DNA of 55,411 bases from a virus, in the IMG/VR virus record IMGVR_UViG_3300008999_000007, positions 1-55,411 of that record; one strand, given 5' to 3'. Below the pieces are notes generated by a model. It made no database searches. It had not been told where the DNA came from and was given only the letters and a program-made list of their open reading frames with translations. This document shows positions 42,477 through 50,061 of the stretch, in pieces; within the stretch, counting starts at the first letter, position 1, and every line of letters begins with the position of its first letter. Position numbers and translations under genes: made by a program.

Positions 42477-43531
42477 TGACAAAATTATGCTTAGTTACAG
42501 ATACCCACTTCGGTGCCCGCTCGGATAGTATCCCCTTTGATAATTTCTTTAGAAGATTTTATGAGGAAGTCTTCTTCCCTGAGATTGATAAAAGGGGTAT
42601 ACGGCATATTGTGCACCTTGGTGATTGTTTCGATCGCCGTAAGTATATCAATTTTAATACCCTGTCTTCTTGTCGTAGTTACTTTTTTGACGAAATTAAG
42701 AAAAGGAATATCGAACTACATATGATTGTAGGTAATCACGATACCTTTTTTAAAAATACTAACGACGTTAACTCTCCCCGTCTATTGCTTAAGGACTATG
42801 AGTTCAATGTTATCGATACCCCCTCTGAATTAGAGTTCGATGATGGGTCTAAGATATTCATGATGCCATGGATATGTACAGATAATTATAATCAGAGTAT
42901 GGAAGCTATTAAGACTACTAATGCCCAGGTATTGTTCGGGCATTTGGAGATTGCTGGCTTTCAGATGTATAAAGGACACGAGAATGGGGATGGGTTTGAT
43001 CCTAGGATATTTGAGAAGTTTGATCTGGTTTGTTCTGGCCACTTTCACCACCGTAGTAGTAATGGGAACATTAACTATCTTGGAAATCCTTATGAGCTTA
43101 CCTGGGCGGACTTCGAAGACCCTAGAGGCTTTCATATATTCGACACCAGTAAGAGATCGTTGGAATTTATTCAAAACCCGTTTACGATCTTTTCTAAAAT
43201 ATATTACGACGATACTAAAGAAATAAAATACAGTACTGAAGATTTTGAGAACAAGCATCTTAAACTCATAGTAGTTAACAAGACCGATTACTATGCATTT
43301 GATAAGTTTGTTGAGGAGATTTACAAAGCTAATCCTCTTGAGTTAAAAATTATCGAAGATCTATCTGAGTTTGAATCTGATGCGATGGGTGACCAGGAGG
43401 TAGATCTAGAAGATACTATTACCTTATTGTCGCAATATGTTGATAGCCTAGACACAGAGGCAGATAAAGACCGTATTAAAACGTTAATGAAGACGTTGTA
43501 TGTTGAAGCGCAGAACTACGAAGAAGCATGA
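42476..43531 (+). CDS. gp47: Recombination endonuclease subunit gp47
   Basis: A 351-aa Mre11-like metallophosphoesterase. The metal motifs are in order: DTHFGARSDS (D9, H11), HLGDCFDRRKY, GNHDTFF, and SGHFHHRSS. The ATG at 42476 is chosen because it overlaps the preceding stop; an upstream TTG would add two residues. With gp46 it resects DNA ends for recombination-dependent replication and degrades host DNA. It overlaps gp46 by 4 bases. Confidence 0.95.
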   Translation: MTKLCLVTDTHFGARSDSIPFDNFFRRFYEEVFFPEIDKRGIRHIVHLGDCFDRRKYINFNTLSSCRSYFFDEIKKRNIELHMIVGNHDTFFKNTNDVNSPRLLLKDYEFNVIDTPSELEFDDGSKIFMMPWICTDNYNQSMEAIKTTNAQVLFGHLEIAGFQMYKGHENGDGFDPRIFEKFDLVCSGHFHHRSSNGNINYLGNPYELTWADFEDPRGFHIFDTSKRSLEFIQNPFTIFSKIYYDDTKEIKYSTEDFENKHLKLIVVNKTDYYAFDKFVEEIYKANPLELKIIEDLSEFESDAMGDQEVDLEDTITLLSQYVDSLDTEADKDRIKTLMKTLYVEAQNYEEA

Positions 43532-45261
43532 TAAAATTTAAGACTATAAGATGGCAGAACTTCCTATCAACCGGTGCACAACCTACAGAGGTTAGATTTG
43601 ATAAGTCACCTACTACTTTAATCATAGGTGATAACGGTGCTGGTAAGTCTACTGTTCTAGATGCATTGTGCTTTGCTCTATTCAATAAGCCATTTCGTAA
43701 TATCAATAAGCCCCAGCTAGTTAACTCCATCAACGGTAAGAATATGTTGGTAGAGGTTGAGTTTACTATTGGTAGTAAGGAATATAAGATATGCCGGGGC
43801 GGTAAGCCAACAGTATTTGAGATCTATCTCAATGGGGAATTACTAAATCAAGATGCAGCTGCAAGAGACTATCAGAAGTATCTTGAAGAGCATGTATTGA
43901 AGTTAAACTATAAATCGTTTACTCAGATTGTTATTCTGGGCTCTGCCTCCTTTACCCCGTTCATGCAATTACCTGCCGCCCACAGACGAGAGGTAATTGA
44001 GGATTTGTTAGATATTAAAATCTTTACAGTCATGAACACTGTACTGAAAGATAAGGCTAATGATATTAAACTTAAGATTACAGATCTAGAAAATAAAATT
44101 GACCTGGGTAAGTCTAAAGTAAAGATTCAACAAGACTATATTAAGACGCTTGAAGAGGATAAGCAAAAGAAAGTAGAAGATGTACAAAAACGAATATCTG
44201 AATCGAATGCCGAAATTGCACATCTTCAATGTAGTGTCGAGGAAGAAAGCAGCGGGGCGAGTTTACTTCAATCCAGTATTGTGGACAACACGGAGAAGCG
44301 TACTAAACGCACGGAACTGGATTCGCTCCTTAGAAAATTATCCGAGCGAATTAAGACACAAGAAAAACATGTATCCTTCTACGACGAACATGACGTATGT
44401 CCGACATGTGACCAAGCTCTGGAGACAAAAGTCAAAGAGAATGCAAAGGCGTCTCACCAGCATAAAATTAGTGAAATTGAAACCGCTGTTCAAACCCTTA
44501 CAGAACAACTTGACACTATTGAGACACGACTTGATGAGATTACTCTTGTCGAAGAGAAAATCACTCAACATAAAAGCACTATCATTAGTCTCAACACCAG
44601 AATCATTGCCAGTCAGAACTATATTCAGAAACTCAATCAAGACATCCCGGCAGCAGGGGCAGACGTATCTAAGCTTGTTGAAGAGCAATCCAAGCTCAAG
44701 GCTACTGCTAAAGAAGTGGTCGTTCATTCGGAAGCAAAGAGCGCATTGGTTGAAGACAAACACTATCTTGAGATTGCCTCTGTACTCCTTAAGGATACCG
44801 GGATCAAGACGAAGATTATTAAACAATACCTCCCAGTCATTAATAAACTTGTCAACAAATACCTCCAGGCAATGGACTTCTTTATCTCATTTGAGATAGA
44901 TGAGGCGTTTAATGAAAAGATAAAGTCAAGACACCGAGATGAGTTTAGCTATGCCTCGTTCTCGGAAGGTGAGAAGGCTAAGATTGATCTGGCTCTATTG
45001 TTTACCTGGCGTACAATTGCTAGGATGAAGAACTCAGCCTCTACCAATCTATTGATGTTAGATGAAGTATTCGATGGTTCGTTAGATATTAACGGTACAG
45101 ACTTTGTTATGACTATCCTAAATACTATAGGAGAAGATAATAATATCTTTATTATCAGTCATAAATCTGCTTTATTTGACAAATTTAGAAGTGTAATCGA
45201 ATTCGAAAAGCATCAGAACTTTTCGCGTATAAAAACAAGGAATATAAATGGCAATACCTAA
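43528..45261 (+). CDS. gp46: Recombination endonuclease subunit gp46
   Basis: A 577-aa Rad50-like SMC ATPase. Walker A is GDNGAGKST near residue 34. Two coiled-coil arms flank a zinc hook CPTC (C291, C294). The signature FSEGEKAKIDLALLF and Walker B LLMLDEVFDGSLD are near the C-terminus. It partners gp47. Its last bases overlap the next gene. Confidence 0.96.
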   Translation: MIKFKTIRWQNFLSTGAQPTEVRFDKSPTTLIIGDNGAGKSTVLDALCFALFNKPFRNINKPQLVNSINGKNMLVEVEFTIGSKEYKICRGGKPTVFEIYLNGELLNQDAAARDYQKYLEEHVLKLNYKSFTQIVILGSASFTPFMQLPAAHRREVIEDLLDIKIFTVMNTVLKDKANDIKLKITDLENKIDLGKSKVKIQQDYIKTLEEDKQKKVEDVQKRISESNAEIAHLQCSVEEESSGASLLQSSIVDNTEKRTKRTELDSLLRKLSERIKTQEKHVSFYDEHDVCPTCDQALETKVKENAKASHQHKISEIETAVQTLTEQLDTIETRLDEITLVEEKITQHKSTIISLNTRIIASQNYIQKLNQDIPAAGADVSKLVEEQSKLKATAKEVVVHSEAKSALVEDKHYLEIASVLLKDTGIKTKIIKQYLPVINKLVNKYLQAMDFFISFEIDEAFNEKIKSRHRDEFSYASFSEGEKAKIDLALLFTWRTIARMKNSASTNLLMLDEVFDGSLDINGTDFVMTILNTIGEDNNIFIISHKSALFDKFRSVIEFEKHQNFSRIKTRNINGNT

Positions 45262-45517
45262 AGAGTATCTAGATAACTCGTGGGACTTTGGCTTTACTGC
45301 TGTAGACGAGGAGACGGTGGCAACACCGATGGTGACAGATGTTAGATCTAATGCTGATGATGTAACCAAGGCCAAGCTTCGTTCAGTAGAGCAACTCATT
45401 ATGCCTCTGTTAGTTAACTTAATGAAGAACCCTGAAAAAGACTATATTCATTGGCCCGGTCGCACAGCTATGATAGAGAAGCAAGTAGATAAAATCCTAG
45501 CTATCACCAGGGGGTAG
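45248..45517 (+). CDS. Conserved small protein after gp46
   Basis: An 89-aa protein. SVEQLIMPLLVNLMKNPEKD and YIHWPGRTAMIEKQVDKILA are strongly reminiscent of a small protein that follows gp46 in marine T4-like phages. The N-terminus (WDFGFTAVDEE) is conserved too. Function is unknown; the fixed position points to replication or recombination. It overlaps gp46 by 14 bases. Confidence 0.65.
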   Translation: MAIPKEYLDNSWDFGFTAVDEETVATPMVTDVRSNADDVTKAKLRSVEQLIMPLLVNLMKNPEKDYIHWPGRTAMIEKQVDKILAITRG

Positions 45518-45522
45518 GAAAA

Positions 45523-45530
45523 TATAAATA
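45523..45530 (+). promoter_or_regulatory. T4-type late promoter
   Basis: Exact TATAAATA, 22 bases before a gene whose product carries a capsid-targeting-like N-terminus, supporting a virion role for that protein. Confidence 0.8.
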
Positions 45531-45552
45531 ATAGGAATACACCGAGGATCCT

Positions 45553-45906
45553 ATGAAATCTTTTAAACAAATTAGAGAAGATGTAACCACCAGCAAAGAA
45601 GAGGTTGAGCAAGTCTTTGAGGCATCACCATTGGTTAAGTTGGTGCGTAAAATTCAGACTACCAAACGTCACATGGTTGCTAAGTCAAGAGCAAAAAACC
45701 TACTTACCGTCTCTAAATCTGCAGGCGACGATAAAACAGCCGAAGCTGCAATGAATAAAAGTAAAAGATACAGTAATATTGCCAGGGGAATGGAAGAAGG
45801 TATTGTAAATCCCGCTGCAAATGCAAAAGCTCGTATCTTTAGCTCTATTGATAGAAAAAAGAAAGAATTATATAAGAATGCTGTTAAAGAAGATTCAGAT
45901 ACGTAA
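45553..45906 (+). CDS. Candidate internal head protein (117 aa)
   Basis: A basic, helical, Lys/Ala-rich protein. The N-terminus MKSFKQIRE|D resembles the capsid-targeting sequence of T4 internal proteins (MKTYQEFIxE), including an IxE site where gp21 would cut. It has a late promoter and GAGGATCCT before the ATG. Two other proteins in this window start alike. The rest (KSAGDDKTAEAAMNKSKRYS) is DNA-binding-like in charge. Packaging in the head is inferred. Confidence 0.65.
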   Translation: MKSFKQIREDVTTSKEEVEQVFEASPLVKLVRKIQTTKRHMVAKSRAKNLLTVSKSAGDDKTAEAAMNKSKRYSNIARGMEEGIVNPAANAKARIFSSIDRKKKELYKNAVKEDSDT

Positions 45907-45941
45907 CTAAAAGTAACGTAACGCTTGCACGTATCTGCCTT
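45896..45941 (+). terminator. Hairpin overlapping stop codon and promoter
   Basis: CAGATACGT (45896-45904) pairs perfectly with ACGTATCTG (45929-45937) over a 24-base loop, followed by CCTTTT. The 5' arm includes the stop codon region and the 3' arm overlaps the -35 element of the next promoter. Confidence 0.55.
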
Positions 45942-45953
45942 TTGGTCTATAAT
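45925..45953 (+). promoter_or_regulatory. Sigma70-like promoter, cassette copy 1
   Basis: TTGCAC (45925-45930), 17-base spacer, TATAAT (45948-45953), preceded by GTAACGTAACG. The same layout recurs at 46815 and 52099. Confidence 0.7.
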
Positions 45954-45976
45954 AGGGTATCAAAAGGAGAAAAGAA

Positions 45977-46297
45977 ATGCGTTACTTTTTTAACGATGCT
46001 GAAGTTACTGAATCAGAATACCTCGAGTTGATGTCAAGATCAATACCCGATGTTCCTGCGAAATTTGTTATGTCTGTACCTGCTGTAAGAGCTGTTACTA
46101 AACCTATGCCTAAGAAAAGTGTTGCAAAACCTATTTTTTCTGGCTCATCTAAAATCGATAAAGCTATTGAGCTGTTCAAGAACAATCAAGGTCTATCCGA
46201 TACACAATTTATTACACTCTTCCAGTTAAAGCTGGGCGATATCTCTAAAGGAAACGCCTCTATTTACTTGAAGAAGGTGAAAGAGAGAACTAAATGA
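45977..46297 (+). CDS. Hypothetical basic protein
   Basis: A 106-aa protein. The N-terminus (RYFFNDAEVTESEYLELM) precedes a Pro/Lys/Val linker and a C-terminal helical domain (SKIDKAIELFKNNQGLSDTQ) that could be a small DNA-binding fold. It has its own promoter cassette and an AAAAGGAGAAAAG ribosome site. Its stop overlaps the nucleotidase start. No family recognised. Confidence 0.65.
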   Translation: MRYFFNDAEVTESEYLELMSRSIPDVPAKFVMSVPAVRAVTKPMPKKSVAKPIFSGSSKIDKAIELFKNNQGLSDTQFITLFQLKLGDISKGNASIYLKKVKERTK

Positions 46298-46782
46298 GAA
46301 CAATATATCTAGATATGGATGGGGTTGTTGCAGACTTTGATACATATGTTTCCAATGTTCTTAATCGAAAGATTGGATGGGGGTCACAAGATCTAACTGA
46401 TGAAGAATGGGAGAGGCTGGCCTCTATTGACCGCCTTTACTATCAGTTTCCTTTAATGCCTGATGCTACAAAATTAGTTGCATATGTTAAGAGCCTATCA
46501 ACAAGATTTCATGTTCAATTCTTGACGGCTGTTCCTCGACGCTCTACCATGCCTTCTGCCAAAGATGATAAGCAGGCATGGGTCAATAAGTATTTTCCTG
46601 GTATGAGAATGGATATAGGGCCTTATAGTCATCATAAACAAAAATGGTGTAAGTCTGGTGATATCCTTATTGATGATCGCCCATCCAATATTGAACAATG
46701 GACTGCAGTAGGAGGTATTGCCATTTATCACACAGGAGATGTGGATGATTCAATTAACCGACTTAACAAGGTAATTAACTAA
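46294..46782 (+). CDS. 5'(3')-deoxyribonucleotidase-like HAD phosphatase
   Basis: A 162-aa HAD-superfamily protein. Motif I is YLDMDGVVADFD (D7, D9), motif II includes FLTAVPRRSTMPSA, and motif III/IV is ILIDDRPSNIEQW. This is the pattern of small 5'(3')-deoxyribonucleotidases found in many phages, removing phosphate from deoxynucleoside monophosphates. It overlaps the preceding gene by 4 bases. A terminator-promoter cassette follows. Confidence 0.8.
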   Translation: MRTIYLDMDGVVADFDTYVSNVLNRKIGWGSQDLTDEEWERLASIDRLYYQFPLMPDATKLVAYVKSLSTRFHVQFLTAVPRRSTMPSAKDDKQAWVNKYFPGMRMDIGPYSHHKQKWCKSGDILIDDRPSNIEQWTAVGGIAIYHTGDVDDSINRLNKVIN

Positions 46783-46797
46783 ATATAGTTACTTTCT

Positions 46798-46833
46798 AAC
46801 CCGTAACGTAACAGTTGCGGGTTTTCTGTTTTT
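46798..46833 (+). terminator. Terminator part of cassette copy 2
   Basis: AACCCGTAAC (46798-46807) pairs with GTTGCGGGTT (46814-46823) over a GTAACA loop, with one T-G pair; TTCTGTTTTT follows. The 3' arm contains the -35 box of the next promoter. Confidence 0.75.
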
Positions 46834-46843
46834 CGGTTATAAT
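46815..46843 (+). promoter_or_regulatory. Sigma70-like promoter, cassette copy 2
   Basis: TTGCGG (46815-46820), 17-base spacer, TATAAT (46838-46843). The -35 is inside the terminator stem. The next gene starts at 46869 after AAAGGAGATAACGAA. Confidence 0.75.
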
Positions 46844-46868
46844 AGATACATCTAAAGGAGATAACGAA

Positions 46869-47096
46869 ATGCAAGATTATTACAACGCCAAGTTTACATA
46901 CGACTTCGATGATAAGCGTAATCGTTACGATGTGACTGAGTGGTCTGCTCCTATTAATGGAGTTCGTATCGGTAAGGTTGTATTTTTCTCTGACGTAATG
47001 GAAGAATGTATTGCAATGGCTGAAGAATTCAACTATAATTATAAAGCCGGTCAAGAGTGGGAATTGTTCAATAACCAAGAATGTGAGTTTGTATGA
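46869..47096 (+). CDS. Hypothetical protein
   Basis: A 75-aa protein with a start fixed by a strong AAAGGAG site; a longer reading from 46815 would run through the promoter. Sequence pattern FTYDFDDKRNRYDVTEWSAP then VVFFSDVMEECIAMAEEF suggests an alpha/beta fold. No family recognised. It overlaps the next gene by 4 bases and begins a run of small accessory genes. Confidence 0.65.
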   Translation: MQDYYNAKFTYDFDDKRNRYDVTEWSAPINGVRIGKVVFFSDVMEECIAMAEEFNYNYKAGQEWELFNNQECEFV

Positions 47097-47458
47097 AATT
47101 ATATATCTTTACCCAGGATCAAGAGAACTATGGCGCCCATGATTGGGATGGCGAAGGCGAAGTTCCCCAGTATTGGAAAATGAAGGGTGGAACGGATTAT
47201 ATCGTTGACGTCGAAGGCTTTCGCTGGAACGATTCGTTTGCCGATAAGAACCTTCGTATGATCGTAGATGAACTCCGCTTCATCATCGATGAGTCTAACG
47301 ATTTTTATCGTAGCAGTATTATCGGCTTCGATAAGGTTGAAGATGACTATCAGACCTGGTTGGAGAAGAGCCAGATGGAGTACGATGGCGAGATTAAATA
47401 TCCTGCTATTCGCAAGACTTACAATGAGATGATGTTGGTTAACTTGGAGAATGTATAA
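47093..47458 (+). CDS. Hypothetical protein
   Basis: A 121-aa acidic protein with many aromatic residues. MKLYIFTQDQENYGAHDWDG is a start seen in a widespread small phage family of unknown function. It overlaps both neighbours by 1-4 bases. No catalytic motif is visible. Confidence 0.6.
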   Translation: MKLYIFTQDQENYGAHDWDGEGEVPQYWKMKGGTDYIVDVEGFRWNDSFADKNLRMIVDELRFIIDESNDFYRSSIIGFDKVEDDYQTWLEKSQMEYDGEIKYPAIRKTYNEMMLVNLENV

Positions 47459-47763
47459 TGTATGAAATGCATACTATAATGAATGTTATGAACGGGATGG
47501 TTGAAACTTTTATTGATGATAAATTTCAATTAGTAACCCCTAAAGAAATTGGACTAGATGATAGATCATCTTATCAACTCTTCATTAACGAAGACTACAT
47601 TGCTGTAGGTAAAGGTAGTCGTCGAACCCTTGACTATTACGGTGGCTTTGAATATGTGGATGAAGAGCATGTAACGGTGCTTGGTAACTATGTATTCTAT
47701 TCTTCCGATGACGAGCGGGTGCAGGGTCACCTGGATGAATTCTTTATGCAAAAAGAGGAATAA
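47458..47763 (+). CDS. Hypothetical protein
   Basis: A 101-aa acidic protein with a beta-rich middle (SYQLFINEDYIAVGKGSRRT, then YVFYSSDDERV). Its ATG shares a base with the previous stop. No recognised family. Confidence 0.55.
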   Translation: MYEMHTIMNVMNGMVETFIDDKFQLVTPKEIGLDDRSSYQLFINEDYIAVGKGSRRTLDYYGGFEYVDEEHVTVLGNYVFYSSDDERVQGHLDEFFMQKEE

Positions 47764-47949
47764 ATGATGGATGAAGTAAGAAAAAGAATGGGTGAGTTAG
47801 CCGAGCCCATCGAGACTCAAATCTTAATGTGTGACTCCAGGGAAGAACTTCTTATGATGGCATGTGTTATGCTTCAAAGAACTAAGGAGATATTTGATCA
47901 AGAGTTAACCGTTGAAGGCCGTAAAAAGATGTTTGAGGATTTTGTATGA
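47764..47949 (+). CDS. Small helical hypothetical protein
   Basis: A 61-aa, mostly helical protein (CDSREELLMMACVMLQRTKE). It begins with two consecutive ATG codons directly after the previous stop. It resembles small helical proteins common in T4-like accessory regions. Function unknown. Confidence 0.55.
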   Translation: MMDEVRKRMGELAEPIETQILMCDSREELLMMACVMLQRTKEIFDQELTVEGRKKMFEDFV

Positions 47950-48083
47950 TGATAACTAAACAAGCTGGTAAATGTCCGGTGTCTAAATGGGGCCGCTGGT
48001 CGCTTGTAGTTATATCGTTTTTGTTCCTTATCAAGGGACTAGTATGGTTGGGTATTATTTACACAGGGATAAAAATATTATGA
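47946..48083 (+). CDS. Small single-pass membrane protein
   Basis: A 45-aa protein that begins ATGATG, overlapping the preceding stop (ATGA). A basic N-terminus (KQAGKCPVSKWGRW) is followed by a hydrophobic segment (SLVVISFLFLIKGLVWLGII). The start could also be the second ATG (47949). It overlaps the next start in the same way. Confidence 0.55.
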   Translation: MMITKQAGKCPVSKWGRWSLVVISFLFLIKGLVWLGIIYTGIKIL

Positions 48084-48265
48084 TGAATGATAAAATTAAA
48101 GCTCTTGCTCTCGAAGCAGGATTCGTCTTCTGGGGAGACGAGGCATGGAGTCCAGAAGATAGTATATCCGGGATAGATTGGTCTTGTGACTATGATAGAG
48201 AGTTTATTCTTTTTTGTGAACTCTTAGTTAATAAGACCATTGAAAATCCTACTTGGCTTGATTAA
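48080..48265 (+). CDS. Small hypothetical protein
   Basis: A 61-aa acidic protein. NDKIKALALEAGFVFWGDEA then DYDREFILFCELLVNKTIEN is a short conserved phage family pattern (start, aromatic patch, terminal helix). Start 48080 overlaps the previous stop. The same frame is open upstream to 47987 but without a ribosome site. Confidence 0.55.
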   Translation: MMNDKIKALALEAGFVFWGDEAWSPEDSISGIDWSCDYDREFILFCELLVNKTIENPTWLD

Positions 48266-48284
48266 CAATAATTTAAAGGCAATA

Positions 48285-48461
48285 ATGTCAGATTTTGAAA
48301 CTCACCCTATAGGTACTCAGAAAGAAATTGAGTTATCTAGAGAGCTTACAAAAGCAATTACTCAGTTAATTAGTCAATTTGGAGAAGGAATAATTCCCCA
48401 TCAAATTTCAGTACCTTATAATAAGCTAAGAGATCATCGTGGTAACAATTCATTGACATGA
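48285..48461 (+). CDS. Small hypothetical protein
   Basis: A 58-aa protein (SDFETHPIGTQKEIELSREL, then PYNKLRDHRGNNSLT). The ATG follows TTAAAGGCAATA; a TTG 45 bases upstream is less likely. It overlaps the DenV-like gene by 4 bases (ATGA), so the two are coupled. It resembles short helical proteins seen in similar phages. Confidence 0.5.
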   Translation: MSDFETHPIGTQKEIELSRELTKAITQLISQFGEGIIPHQISVPYNKLRDHRGNNSLT

Positions 48462-48850
48462 CTAGAATTAATGCTGGCATAGATCCTTCGCAGTTACATA
48501 GAAGACATTTGGTGGCTGAGTTGAGGGAGATTGCCATGGTGCCGGGATCTCTTCGAAGAAGTCTTCGAACGTTAACACCTGATAATATTATTCTTAGAAT
48601 TCCAAAGACCTTTACCCTTAATTCCGGGCACGTCTTATTCTTTTACAACAAAATGGAATATCTAAGGAAACGGTTCAAATCGTTATGTGATGAGATGGAG
48701 AACCGCGGGTACTATGCCGATAGGTCGAGGGAGGTTGTATTTAACGGATTCGAAGATATATGGAATGGGGATTGGGTGTGTGATAATCCATCTATTGTAC
48801 GGGAGAGGATTCAGCAAAGGATGGCAGACAAGCCACATCTATATGAGTGA
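48458..48850 (+). CDS. denV: DenV-like pyrimidine dimer DNA glycosylase
   Basis: A 130-aa protein of the T4 endonuclease V family, which removes UV dimers. MTRINAGIDPSQLHRRHLVA then ELREI aligns with the T4 start MTRIN...HLMAEYREL: Thr2 is the nucleophile after Met removal and Glu24 the catalytic acid. FTLNSGHVLFFYNKMEYLRK matches the [20 protein letters not shown] block. Length is near T4 DenV (138 aa). It implies UV-exposed surroundings. Confidence 0.85.
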   Translation: MTRINAGIDPSQLHRRHLVAELREIAMVPGSLRRSLRTLTPDNIILRIPKTFTLNSGHVLFFYNKMEYLRKRFKSLCDEMENRGYYADRSREVVFNGFEDIWNGDWVCDNPSIVRERIQQRMADKPHLYE

Positions 48851-49016
48851 TACTTTTGAAACGTGGTTAACCGAGAGAGATCTTGAGAGACTCTGGATGA
48901 TAATAGAGGAGAAGCTACCTGATCAAGCGGCCTCGGTAGATGAAATTAAAGAATTCCAAAGACTTCTAACCCATTGTATAACTGACGAAACAGCAAGAAG
49001 AAAAAGAATGCATTAA
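48843..49016 (+). CDS. Small helical hypothetical protein
   Basis: A 57-aa helical protein (SDTFETWLTERDLERLWMII, then SVDEIKEFQRLLTHCI). It overlaps the DenV-like gene by 8 bases. It ends 2 bases before the end of the convergent minus-strand gene. No family recognised. Confidence 0.5.
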   Translation: MSDTFETWLTERDLERLWMIIEEKLPDQAASVDEIKEFQRLLTHCITDETARRKRMH

Positions 49017-49018
49017 GT

Positions 49019-49567
49019 TTATTCTTTTCGCGCTCTTGCTCTTCTATGCTCCTCTATATAATAGAGACCTACTTCAATAGAATCATAATCTCTTCCCAAT
49101 TGGAAGCCTGGGGGAAGTCTGTTTCTATCTCTTACCCTCGTCTCCTTATCCGCTCTAGGATTGTATGCCCAATAAGAGTCTTTTGTGTGTTGGTTACCTA
49201 ACTTCTTTTCAGCCATTATATCCTTGGTATCAGCGTTATGCCTCTTTCCCTGAAAGTTGGATCTTCCTTTTAAGCCAGCTGATATCTTCTGCCTTGTGGC
49301 CTCGTCTCTAGGCTTTCCCATCTTTGCTTCTGACATCTTACGCTTTGTCTCATCTGACATGGGTTTACGAACATACTGATACCATTCTATAAACTCATAC
49401 TTGCCGTAATTACGTAACAGCCTGGTTCTTATAACGTTTACTGCAGAGGTATCTTTAATTGAGTTAAGTAACTCGTAACGATGGCCATACTTAATTCTCA
49501 CCTTGTCAACAGGCTGATCTGAAATTAGAATTGTCTTTGTTACGTCGTAACAGTAGAAGTGAATCAT
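49019..49567 (-). CDS. NUMOD3-type protein, homing-endonuclease related
   Basis: A 182-aa protein, the only convincing gene on this strand. Two copies of the NUMOD3 DNA-binding motif are visible: MSDETKRKMSEAKMGKP (about 70-86) and RDEATRQKISAGLKGRSNF. A third, weaker copy reads TKDIMAEKKLGNQ. The C-terminal WAYNPRADKETRV and LPPGFQLGRD resemble segments that follow GIY-YIG or HNH homing endonucleases. No catalytic GIY-YIG or HNH motif is visible, so it may be a regulator or a degenerate mobile gene. A TATACT box lies 5 bases before its ATG. Confidence 0.7.
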   Translation of the reverse strand: MIHFYCYDVTKTILISDQPVDKVRIKYGHRYELLNSIKDTSAVNVIRTRLLRNYGKYEFIEWYQYVRKPMSDETKRKMSEAKMGKPRDEATRQKISAGLKGRSNFQGKRHNADTKDIMAEKKLGNQHTKDSYWAYNPRADKETRVRDRNRLPPGFQLGRDYDSIEVGLYYIEEHRRARARKE

Positions 49568-49568
49568 T

Positions 49569-49582
49569 AAGTAGTATATAAT
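49569..49582 (+). promoter_or_regulatory. AAGTAGTATATAAT promoter element, divergent region
   Basis: The same 14-mer as before uvsY and at 33474. TATAAT is at 49577-49582; no good -35 is seen. It drives the gene at 49610. The opposite strand has TATACT in the same bases, facing the minus-strand gene, so this is a divergent promoter. Confidence 0.55.
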
Positions 49583-49609
49583 TGGTATATCAATATTTAG
49601 GAGTCAATT

Positions 49610-50023
49610 ATGTTTCCAGCTGGCAAGTACTATGTAGGTGATTTGTGCTATGTAATGCATGATGAGTGGGATGAGGTATGTGGCTTGTTCTTTAAAGGAC
49701 GCGATGACCATGGATGTAATCAAGGTATGTTTGAGTTAAAAGATGGTCGTAAGTTTGCATCGTTTAATACCAAGTACGGTGATGGTGCCTACTTCGATCA
49801 GAATGGTGAAGAGTACGGGGTTGATGCCGGCTTGATTGGCTGTATTGCATTGAATGATATTGACTTAAATGCTGATGGTAACTTTACCCGAGGTGGTCAG
49901 ATTATTCAATTTGATAGTGACTTTACAGTATCTGGGGGAGATCGGTATGAAGATCGCCGAGATTGGGATGGGGAGATTCGTATTGGTCATATTGTGATTA
50001 GGACCGATGATTACGAGGATTAA
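49610..50023 (+). CDS. Conserved hypothetical protein
   Basis: A 137-aa, Gly/Asp/Tyr-rich acidic protein. GKYYVGDLCYVMHDEWDEVC then FELKDGRKFASFNTKYGDGA is a conserved pattern in T4-like and other phages of unknown function. A TTTAGGAG ribosome site precedes it. It has its own promoter opposite the NUMOD3 gene. Confidence 0.65.
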   Translation: MFPAGKYYVGDLCYVMHDEWDEVCGLFFKGRDDHGCNQGMFELKDGRKFASFNTKYGDGAYFDQNGEEYGVDAGLIGCIALNDIDLNADGNFTRGGQIIQFDSDFTVSGGDRYEDRRDWDGEIRIGHIVIRTDDYED

Positions 50024-50028
50024 AAAGG

Positions 50029-50036
50029 CCTAAATA
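50029..50036 (+). promoter_or_regulatory. Degenerate late promoter
   Basis: CCTAAATA, two mismatches to TATAAATA, 25 bases before the start of the 530-aa protein, with CCTTGGAGAAAC as ribosome site. Confidence 0.35.
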
Positions 50037-50061
50037 TTAGGAAATAATCCTTGGAGAAACA

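Noticed and set aside
43585-44899. 239-aa plus-strand and 162-aa minus-strand frames inside gp46
   Set aside because: gp46 motifs cover the same bases in frame; the alternatives have no homology pattern or ribosome site.
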